Shown here one piece after another: positions 58,569-64,000 of a stretch of 64,000 bases of DNA. The notes under the pieces are model-generated. The model saw only the letters and a program-made list of their open reading frames with translations, searched no databases and was not told where the DNA came from. The stretch spans positions 552,432 to 616,431 of the forward strand of contig NZ_QFFY01000005.1 in the NCBI RefSeq assembly GCF_003131205.1, written 5' to 3'. A program made the position numbers and the translations under genes. This DNA comes from Occallatibacter savannae (lineage in GTDB: Bacteria > Acidobacteriota > Terriglobia > Terriglobales > Acidobacteriaceae). How positions within the stretch are numbered: position 1 is the stretch's first letter; every line of letters begins with the position of its first letter.

Positions 58569-58733
58569 ATGAAACTCGCTTTCCGCGTTCTCGTGCTCTC
58601 CGTTGTCGTCGCCGGCGCAGCCGCCGCCTCCGTCTCGTCTTCGGTCAAGAACACCATGCCGAGCCACCAGGCTGCCACCGCCGGACTTCCGGTTCCCACC
58701 TGCGGCCCCGGCGTCTCCTGCACTGGCAAGTAA
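58569..58733 (+). CDS. 54-residue secreted peptide with two cysteines
   Basis: MKLAFRVLVLSVVVAGAAAA forms a clear signal sequence. The mature part is about 30-34 residues, ending in PTCGPGVSCTGK, a Cys-X5-Cys loop with Gly/Pro. The ribosome-binding site AAGGGG lies about 10 nt before the ATG. No family recognised. Function unknown; the shape suggests a processed or disulfide-looped peptide. It is too short for most annotation pipelines. Confidence 0.65.
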   Translation: MKLAFRVLVLSVVVAGAAAASVSSSVKNTMPSHQAATAGLPVPTCGPGVSCTGK

Positions 58734-58856
58734 ATCCGGCTCTTAAGCTCGCTGCTCGGTAGCACCAAAGTGCTACACGCACTGGCTTTGTTTCCAATTG
58801 AAGTCAAAGGCCACTCCGACTATGCTGAGAGAACCCTCAGGATAGAAGGGGCAAGT

Positions 58857-59726
58857 ATGCCTTTGAATTTCTGGATGTCGGCGATGAGCGTGGCGGAGTT
58901 CCTGCTCTGGGCTACCCTCGGCTTCCTCTTTTGGAAGAAGGGCCTCGAGAAGCGCTTCCCGGCACTCAACGCCTATCTGTTATTGCGAGTCGGCTCCATG
59001 CCCGTCCTCCTCGGCCTGCTCTACATTCAGGCGCAGCCCTGGGGGCATCAATACTTCCCGTTCTACTTCTACCCCTACTGGACCGTCTACGCCGCAAGCG
59101 CCATCAGCCTCTTCTTCGTGACGCTTGAAATCTTCCGCTCGGTTCTCGCTTCCTTCTCCGGACTCATGCGCCTCGGAACCGTGATCTTCCGCTGGGTCGC
59201 CCTCGTTTCCGCAGTCGCAAGCCTCGGCTCGGTTTCCTACTCGCATCCCACCGTCTCCATCATTCCCCAGCTCGCCCTGGCGCTCATGCGCGCCGTCAGC
59301 ATCCTCGAGCTCTGTCTCCTCGCCTTCCTCTTCCTCTGCATCAATGCTCTGCAGCTTTCCGCGAAGGACATGGCAGTGGGCTTCGGGCTTGGCTTTGGTC
59401 TCATGTCGTCCAACGACTTCATCCTCACCATGTTTATCAGTGGGCATCCGTCCCTCAACGCGCCTCTTCAGTTCGTTTATGAGGGCGTCATTCTCCTCAC
59501 CATCATCATGTTGGTCGGCTACTGTCTGGTGCCGGAGCACACCCGCAAGCCGGTCATCATGCCCGCCAGCTCCACCATCTATCGCTGGAACGAAATCGCC
59601 TCCGCCCTGGGCCACGGCACCAAGGTCGCCGTTCGCCAGCCCGCCAACGGCTTCTTCCTCACCGATGTCGAGCGCGTCGTCGAAAAAGTCCTCACCCGCA
59701 ATCTGCAGGGCGAATCGAAATCGTAA
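58857..59726 (+). CDS. Polytopic membrane protein of unknown function
   Basis: 289 residues, seven predicted helices (start MPLNFWMSAMSVAEFLLWAT). Aromatic-rich loop QPWGHQYFPFYFYPYW between helices 2 and 3. A soluble tail of about 50 residues follows the last helix. AAGGGG precedes ATG 58857; an in-frame upstream Met at 58770 is not needed. No family or ligand recognised. The seven-helix layout without histidine motifs does not match known receptors that I can name. A terminator follows at 59744. Confidence 0.7.
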   Translation: MPLNFWMSAMSVAEFLLWATLGFLFWKKGLEKRFPALNAYLLLRVGSMPVLLGLLYIQAQPWGHQYFPFYFYPYWTVYAASAISLFFVTLEIFRSVLASFSGLMRLGTVIFRWVALVSAVASLGSVSYSHPTVSIIPQLALALMRAVSILELCLLAFLFLCINALQLSAKDMAVGFGLGFGLMSSNDFILTMFISGHPSLNAPLQFVYEGVILLTIIMLVGYCLVPEHTRKPVIMPASSTIYRWNEIASALGHGTKVAVRQPANGFFLTDVERVVEKVLTRNLQGESKS

Positions 59727-59743
59727 GCTGGTCTGAATACTGA

Positions 59744-59777
59744 AAAGGCCGAGCCCATTGTTGGGTTCGGTCTTTTC
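59744..59777 (+). terminator. Rho-independent terminator
   Basis: Stem AAAAGGCCGAGCCC / GGGTTCGGTCTTTT with two G-T pairs, loop ATTGTT, ending in a T run. Confidence 0.8.
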
Positions 59778-59830
59778 TCCGTTTCAACCATTCCGGGCCA
59801 ACCCGAATCCCGGCTATACTGGACTCCTCC

Positions 59831-60469
59831 ATGGGCCCCCACGATTCCCGCCATCAATGTCTAATCTACGAGGGAGCGCCGTCGCGCCACATCCCGGCGG
59901 TCGCCTCGGCCCTTGGCGAGAAGCTCCGTTCCAATCATCGCTGCCTCTACCTCAACAGCCGCCCAATGATCGCCGGCCTTAAGTCGCAGCTCGCCGCCTA
60001 CGGCATTGATGTCGAGCACGCCATTAGCAGCGGCAACCTCGTGCTCTCTGCAGAACAGAATCATCTTCTCGGCGAATGGGAATTCGACGTTCCAAGCATG
60101 ATGGCGACCCTCGAGCGTTCTCTCCAGCAGGCACTCAGCGACGGCTATCAGGGCCTCTGGGCTACCGGTGACATGACCTGGGAGTTCGGGCCCGCCAAGG
60201 ACCTCACCAAGCTCCTCGAGTACGAATGGCGTCTTGAAGACTTCATGCGCAGGCATCCGGAGATGTCCGGCATCTGCCAGTACCACGCCGACACCCTGCC
60301 CCGCGACATCCTGCACAAGGGCCTTCGCTCGCATCGTCATCTGTTCATCAGCGAGACCCTCACCATCCTCAATCCTCACTACTCAGAGCGAAGCTCCCCC
60401 GCGCACGGCGCCGCTCACGAACTCGACGGCTTCCTCACCAGCGTCCTCAACCCCGAGTCCCTGAACTAA
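59831..60469 (+). CDS. MEDS-domain protein (DcmR-like sensor)
   Basis: 212 residues. HQCLIYEGAPSRHIPAVASALGEKL, RCLYLNSR and the GLWATGDMTWEFG patch match the MEDS domain of methanogen/methylotroph sensors such as DcmR, an AAA-like fold without a clear P-loop. There is no HTH or kinase attached, so it is a stand-alone sensor module. TATACT (59816-59821) ends 9 nt before the ATG and no ribosome-binding site is seen, again a leaderless layout. Confidence 0.8.
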   Translation: MGPHDSRHQCLIYEGAPSRHIPAVASALGEKLRSNHRCLYLNSRPMIAGLKSQLAAYGIDVEHAISSGNLVLSAEQNHLLGEWEFDVPSMMATLERSLQQALSDGYQGLWATGDMTWEFGPAKDLTKLLEYEWRLEDFMRRHPEMSGICQYHADTLPRDILHKGLRSHRHLFISETLTILNPHYSERSSPAHGAAHELDGFLTSVLNPESLN

Positions 60470-60487
60470 TCCCAACCTCCGGATGTC

Positions 60488-60522
60488 GGGTGCCCCATGT
60501 CTCCCGTTTTGGAGACATGGGG
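60488..60522 (+). repeat. GGGTGCCCC-header hairpin repeat, ATGTCTCC stem subtype
   Basis: Perfect 11-bp stem CCCATGTCTCC / GGAGACATGGG, loop CGTTTT. It lies 18 nt after the MEDS stop codon. Confidence 0.88.
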
Positions 60523-60556
60523 AGCAAGCAAGCTGGCCAGAGTCAAAAGAAAAATC

Positions 60557-60590
60557 GGGTGCCCCGGTCCCTCGCACTTGGAGACCGGGG
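60557..60590 (+). repeat. GGGTGCCCC-header hairpin repeat, GGTCCC stem subtype
   Basis: CCCCGGTC / GACCGGGG stem with CCTCGCACTTGGA between. Paired subtype order (ATGTCTCC then GGTCCC) is the same as at 25966-26057. Confidence 0.88.
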
Positions 60591-60630
60591 TATCGACCCC
60601 AAAACAGGACGGGTAGGAAGGGAAGGATCC

Positions 60631-60652
60631 GGGTGCCCACGCGAAGCGCGCC
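60631..60652 (+). repeat. Short GGGTGCCC-header hairpin
   Basis: GGGTGCCC followed by ACGCGAAGCGCG, a minimal stem GCG-AAG-CGC. Probable degenerate member of the header family. Confidence 0.5.
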
Positions 60653-60705
60653 AAAGCCTTGGCGAAGGCGGATCTATACTCACCTCAACCGACCTCACCC
60701 ACCCC

Positions 60706-61842
60706 ATGTCCTTCGACGTAATCATCCTCGGCCTCGGAGCGATGGGCAGCGCCGCCGCCCACCATCTCGCAGCGCGAGGTCAGCACGTACTCGGCCTGGA
60801 CCAGTTCACGCCGCCGCACGACCGCGGCTCCTCCCACGGCGGCTCCCGCATCATCCGTCAGGCCTACTTCGAAAGCCCTGACTACATCCCCCTCGTCCTG
60901 CGCGCCTACGAGCTCTGGCGCGAGATTGAACGCGACACTGGCATCCGCCTGATCCACACCACCGGTGGTCTCGTCATCGGCAACGAAGATGGCGATCTCG
61001 TCCGCCGCACCATCGCCTCCGCCAAAGAACACCACATTCCCATAGACGTTCTCGCCCCAGCTGAACTCGCCGCTCGATTTCCCGCATTCAGCCCGCACCC
61101 CGGCGATCTTGGCGTCTTCGAGCACCTCGCCGGCTACCTCGTTCCGGAAGACTGCATTCGCGCCCAACTCCAATCCGCCATCCATTCCGGCGCCCAGCTG
61201 CACTTCGACGAGAAAGTCCTCTCCTGGACCGCAGCCCCCGATCACGTCGAAGTCGCAACAACCCGCGGCTCGTATTCCGCACGGCACCTCATCATCACCG
61301 CAGGCCCCTGGGCCGCCGAAGCCCTCCAATCCAATCTCCCGCTCAGCGTCACCCGCCAGGTTACCGCCTGGATCCAGCCCAAAGGCGGCGTCGAAGGATT
61401 TCTGCCCGACCGCTTTCCCGTCTTCATCGCCGAAGGAGCAGCAGGGAAGTACGCCTCCTATGGCTTCCCCGCAATCGACGGCCCCAACGGCGGCATCAAG
61501 GTCGCCATCCACGGCAGCGACCTGTCCTGCACACCCGACACCGTCGATCGCCAGATCCACGATGCCGACGTGCAGCAGATCATCGTGTCTTTGCAGGGCC
61601 GCATTCCCGCCATCGCCGGCGATCTCCTCCGTGCCAAAACCTGCCTCTACACCATGACGCCCGACGAGCACTTCATCATCGGCCCTCACCCCCGGCTGCC
61701 ATCCTGCACCATAGCCTGCGGCTTCTCGGGACACGGGTTCAAGTTCGCCCCCGTCATAGGCGAAATCCTCGCCGGCCTCGCAACGCGCAGTTCATCCACC
61801 CACCCCATCGCCCTGTTTTCGCCAGAACGTTTCGCCCACTGA
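60706..61842 (+). CDS. FAD-dependent amine oxidase of the sarcosine / N-methyltryptophan oxidase family
   Basis: 378 residues. An N-terminal FAD-binding Rossmann motif (VIILGLGAMGSAAAHHLAARG) is followed by SSHGGSRIIRQAYFE, as in monomeric sarcosine and N-methyltryptophan oxidases. HLIITAGPWA and a C-terminal ACGFSGHGFKFAPVIGEILA also match. The family carries FAD covalently on a Cys; the last motif here reads TMTPDEHFIIG with a Cys (KTCLYTMTPDE) placed as expected. It would oxidise an N-methylated amine, releasing H2O2. TATACT at 60675-60680; no ribosome-binding site. Confidence 0.9.
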   Translation: MSFDVIILGLGAMGSAAAHHLAARGQHVLGLDQFTPPHDRGSSHGGSRIIRQAYFESPDYIPLVLRAYELWREIERDTGIRLIHTTGGLVIGNEDGDLVRRTIASAKEHHIPIDVLAPAELAARFPAFSPHPGDLGVFEHLAGYLVPEDCIRAQLQSAIHSGAQLHFDEKVLSWTAAPDHVEVATTRGSYSARHLIITAGPWAAEALQSNLPLSVTRQVTAWIQPKGGVEGFLPDRFPVFIAEGAAGKYASYGFPAIDGPNGGIKVAIHGSDLSCTPDTVDRQIHDADVQQIIVSLQGRIPAIAGDLLRAKTCLYTMTPDEHFIIGPHPRLPSCTIACGFSGHGFKFAPVIGEILAGLATRSSSTHPIALFSPERFAH

Positions 61843-62020
61843 CGCACTTCGCCGCGAATCCCATTCCGGGCGCAATCGTGTGCGCTGTTCCTTTATGGAA
61901 AATTCACAGCCTCTACACTCTTTGCGCCATTGTTTCCGGGGTATTTCCCAGTTACTTCTGGATAGGAACGGCGTTACTCTGTAGTTCCTCACGTCGAGCT
62001 TTTTTCGAGGTCCCCAAACC
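61843..62020. other. Leader of the 62021 gene
   Basis: 178 nt without a gene. A TCGAG-CTTTTTT-CGAGG stretch near 61995-62010 can pair weakly with bases just before it, and GAGGT (62008-62012) is the ribosome-binding site of the next gene. Nothing else recognised. Confidence 0.4.
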
Positions 62021-62326
62021 ATGGTTTCCAGTCACTTCGTCCACTTCGAGTTCCCCCATCGCATGAACAAAGACGGCACCATCGACTCCGTCTGCCCGCG
62101 TTGCTTCGCTACCGTCGGCTGCTCCACTTGGGAAGCAGAGCTGGAGCGCCTTGAAGCAGCTCATAGCTGCCTGCCGGCGCGCCTGGCCGCCTTCAACGAT
62201 CATCACCGCCGCATGCCTGTCGCGCCTGAGCGCGTTCCCGCATTCGACATCCCCGCCGACCGCTCCAGCATTCCAGTTCGCAACACCTGGCCGCATCGCG
62301 CAGCGCCCTCCCGCCGCTCCGCCTGA
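62021..62326 (+). CDS. Small Cys-containing protein of unknown function
   Basis: 101 residues. MNKDGTIDSVCPRCFATVGC holds a CXXC pair plus a further Cys, and another Cys follows in EAAHSC, which could bind a metal. Similar short CPRCF-type proteins occur in acidobacterial genomes, to my knowledge without assigned function. The C-terminal 40 residues are Arg/Pro-rich. GAGGT lies 8 nt before the ATG. Confidence 0.6.
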   Translation: MVSSHFVHFEFPHRMNKDGTIDSVCPRCFATVGCSTWEAELERLEAAHSCLPARLAAFNDHHRRMPVAPERVPAFDIPADRSSIPVRNTWPHRAAPSRRSA

Positions 62327-62341
62327 TCTCCAGAACTCCAC

Positions 62342-62402
62342 CGCGCCTCTCCCCACATTATCCTGTGCCGCAGCGAATACCTCCCGCTGCCGGAGAGGCG
62401 CG
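62342..62402 (+). ncRNA. Three-way-junction structure upstream of the PA2779-like gene
   Basis: Outer stem CGCGCCTCTCC / GGAGAGGCGCG (11 bp, 62342-62352 and 62392-62402) encloses two short hairpins: CACA-TTATCC-TGTG (62354-62367) and GCAGCG-AATACCTCC-CGCTGC (62370-62390). It begins 16 nt after the preceding stop codon and ends 82 nt before the next start. There is no T-tract, so it is not a terminator. A regulatory leader or small RNA is inferred from shape alone. Confidence 0.45.
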
Positions 62403-62483
62403 CAAGGGAAAACTCCGCCCCTTCCCATGGCATCTGAAATGACCTGAACGTTACCTCCCCCACGCAGGGTCTCAGGAGTCCAT

Positions 62484-62900
62484 GTGAAACAAACCCTTCA
62501 ATCTCTCGCTCTTCGCGCCATCGTTCCCTCCGCTCTTATGCTGCTGATGTCCGTGCCCGCCGACGCATTTGCCGCCGCGCCGGCTCAGGACCATCTCGTC
62601 TCCCCGCAGGCCATGCAGAAGCAGATGGCCGACTCCGCATCAGCCCGCCAGAAAAACATCGAAGCGGTAGCCGACTTCCTCAGCAGCCCGGTCGCCGACC
62701 GCGCCATGCGCGACGCGCATTACAACCCCGAGCAGGTGAAGAGCGCCATTCCTTCGCTCTCCGACCAGGAACTCGCCAGCCTCGCCGCCCGATCCACCGA
62801 CGCGCAGCAGAAGTTCGCAGCCGGTGCTCTCACCAGGCCTGAACTCGCCCTGATCGTGATCGCCCTGGTAGTGCTCATCGTTGTAATCCTCGTCCACTGA
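62484..62900 (+). CDS. PA2779-family small membrane protein
   Basis: 138 residues. A signal or first membrane segment (about 10-30) is followed by a helical region with ADFLSSPVADRAMRDAHYNP and IPSLSDQELASLAARS, then a C-terminal helix LALIVIALVVLIVVILV with only VH after it. The pattern matches PA2779-type proteins of unknown role. Start is GTG 62484, 5 nt after AGGAG; an ATG two bases earlier meets a stop at once. The usual PA2778 peptidase partner is not adjacent. Confidence 0.8.
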   Translation: MKQTLQSLALRAIVPSALMLLMSVPADAFAAAPAQDHLVSPQAMQKQMADSASARQKNIEAVADFLSSPVADRAMRDAHYNPEQVKSAIPSLSDQELASLAARSTDAQQKFAAGALTRPELALIVIALVVLIVVILVH

Positions 62901-62938
62901 GTCTCGGCCCCAACCAGCCGATCCATCCGCAAAAAAGA

Positions 62939-62966
62939 GAAAGGCCACGGCGAACCGTGGCCTTTC
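62939..62966. terminator. Bidirectional terminator
   Basis: Perfect 12-bp stem GAAAGGCCACGG / CCGTGGCCTTTC with loop CGAA, flanked by A and T runs. It lies between the convergent PA2779-like gene and rpmA. Confidence 0.88.
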
Positions 62967-62985
62967 TCGCTAAAACCTGAGCTGC

Positions 62986-63246
62986 TTACTCTGCGATCGG
63001 CTCCACCGACGCGAAGCGCCCGCGATTGCCGTGATCGGTAAACTTCACCCGTCCTGAAACCTTGGCGAACAGCGTATCGTCCGACCCGATCCCCACATTG
63101 ACGCCCGGCTTGATCTTCGTTCCGCGCTGGCGCATGATGATCGACCCGCCCGTCACAATCTGTCCGGCAAAGGCCTTTACGCCCAGCCGCTGTGCATTTG
63201 AATCCCGTCCGTTTGTGGAGCTGCCTCCACCTTTTTTATGTGCCAT
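62986..63246 (-). CDS. rpmA: 50S ribosomal protein L27
   Basis: 86 residues. MAHKKGGGSSTNGRDSNAQR is the L27 start without the cleavable N-terminal extension found in Firmicutes. The N-terminal tail reaches the peptidyl-transferase centre. It lies 111 nt after rplU; obgE, often the next gene, does not follow here because the terminator at 62939 closes the unit. Confidence 0.97.
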   Translation of the reverse strand: MAHKKGGGSSTNGRDSNAQRLGVKAFAGQIVTGGSIIMRQRGTKIKPGVNVGIGSDDTLFAKVSGRVKFTDHGNRGRFASVEPIAE

Positions 63247-63325
63247 TGCTCAATCCCCTCGTCGTTGCAGCCGTCAGCTATCCGCCGTCAGCTTTCAATT
63301 TCTGTCTTCGTCCTCCCTCGCGACT

Positions 63326-63360
63326 GCAGCTGAAAGCTGAGAGCTGAGGGCTGAAAGCTA
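63326..63360. repeat. 7-nt tandem repeat (AGCTGAA units) touching the rplU stop
   Basis: Units CAGCTGA, AAGCTGA, GAGCTGA, GGGCTGA, AAGCTA run into the rplU stop codon (TAG on the minus strand). A second pair of CCGTCAGCTWTC units lies at about 63273-63295, nearer rpmA. Confidence 0.75.
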
Positions 63361-63681
63361 CTTCTTCGCGTCGTAGGTCACGCCATCAGCCTCGATCGAC
63401 TTGATGCGAACCTCGGTGAAATTCTGCCGATGCCCCTGCAGCTTCTTGTACTGCTTCTTCCGCTTCAGGTGGAACACGAGCACCTTCTCCCCGCGGCCAT
63501 GGCCCACAATCTCGGCCGTAACCTTGGCGCTCGACGGCTTTGCAATCCCGTTATCGCCGCTGAAGGCAAGAACGTCTGCAAACTCCACCGTCTGCTGGTC
63601 GGCGCTCACCGACTCGATCTTGAGCACGTCGCCTGGTGCGACCCGATACTGTTTGCCACCGGTACGAATGACCGCGTACAT
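63358..63681 (-). CDS. rplU: 50S ribosomal protein L21
   Basis: 107 residues. MYAVIRTGGKQYRVAPGDVL is the family start, and KRKKQYKKLQGHRQNFTEVRI is the conserved basic loop. The start at 63681 has GGAGG about 9 nt upstream; an in-frame Met 17 codons earlier is discarded. Same unit as rpmA. Confidence 0.97.
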   Translation of the reverse strand: MYAVIRTGGKQYRVAPGDVLKIESVSADQQTVEFADVLAFSGDNGIAKPSSAKVTAEIVGHGRGEKVLVFHLKRKKQYKKLQGHRQNFTEVRIKSIEADGVTYDAKK

Positions 63682-63841
63682 AAAAATCCTCCGGAGCAGA
63701 CGCACGCGCCATCGGCAAGTGCATGCTCCCAACCTTGAATTGCTCGGGCGGAAACTCCGTCCCGCGGTACGCTCGAGCGCCGGTATCCCTTGGGCGAGCG
63801 GTTGGCTCCGCAGTGACAGGCAGGAATCGCCAAACTAAGGT

Positions 63842-63870
63842 AGTTTACAGGGTTTGCAGCACCGGGTCAA
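63842..63870 (-). promoter_or_regulatory. rplU-rpmA promoter
   Basis: On the minus strand TTGACC (63865-63870), exactly 17 nt, then TAAACT (63842-63847). This predicts a start near 63835 and a leader of about 150 nt before rplU, long enough for a ribosomal-protein leader structure. Confidence 0.65.
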
Positions 63871-63893
63871 CGCACCACCCCACCTTTCCATCG

Positions 63894-64000
63894 ATCAACA
63901 TCGGTGTCATTTCGATCTGAGGTCGCCCTTGGCTCTCGCACCCCAACCATATCCGGAAAGTCCCTCTACGCCCTCCACCTACCAAGAAGGGTGTCATTTC
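63894..64000 (+). other. Right window edge, no gene seen
   Basis: No coding region recognised. The phrase GGTGTCATTTC occurs at about 63902-63912 and again at the very end (63990-64000), a short direct repeat whose continuation is cut off. Confidence 0.4.

Overview
The window reads as the chromosome of an Acidobacteriota member, most likely class Terriglobia. The evidence is high-GC coding sequence, a VWFA-related protein of the acidobacterial type (47540-48622), an alternative complex III (ACIII) operon joined to a caa3 oxidase, scattered secreted glycosidases (GH31, GH51, GH35-like, GH20), and many short intergenic hairpin repeats. No insertion sequence, prophage, CRISPR array or rRNA was seen, and no tRNA was recognised by eye. 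Genus cannot be fixed from sequence alone.

Layout. 1-6265: tail of a Ser/Thr kinase, a TPR membrane protein, an Amt-type ammonium transporter preceded by a coupled 59-residue membrane peptide, a YnfA-like membrane protein, a secreted esterase and an atypical SDR. 6266-20116: one co-directional respiratory cluster, actABCDEF, a membrane-anchored companion, a Sco-type copper chaperone and ctaCDEF (A2-type caa3 oxidase), closed by a strong terminator. Electrons would pass from quinol through ACIII to the cytochrome c domain fused to CtaC and on to oxygen. 20327-34932: PAS/GAF sensor kinase, GH31, Tex, GH51 arabinofuranosidase, MFS transporter and the tRNA methylthiotransferase MtaB, with unknowns between.

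35056-45563: a translation block, infC (ATC start codon), rpmI, rplT, pheS and pheT. It is interrupted by an S9 peptidase and a GH35-like glycosidase after infC, and by a four-helix-bundle gene between pheS and pheT. It continues into a coiled-coil/ZapA pair and a candidate 6S RNA. 45620-64000: lgt, an RluA-family pseudouridine synthase, the VWFA protein, ligA, a DUF457-like membrane protein, GH20, a DeoR regulator, gyrB, a 54-residue secreted Cys peptide, a polytopic membrane protein, a MEDS-domain protein, an FAD amine oxidase, two small unknowns, and rplU-rpmA.

The least-explained signal is the repeat landscape. Thirteen copies of a hairpin element share a GGGTGCCCC-like header, all on the + strand, while the stem sequence changes between subtypes and stays base-paired. 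One copy is read as codons of actE and one sits in the leader of ctaF. Other families are a GCTAACTC-unit element with a central palindrome, 7-nt tandem repeats that begin at stop codons, and a tandem array ahead of the Sco gene. Many genes also carry a -10-like hexamer only 6-10 nt before the start codon and no Shine-Dalgarno sequence, which suggests leaderless mRNAs.
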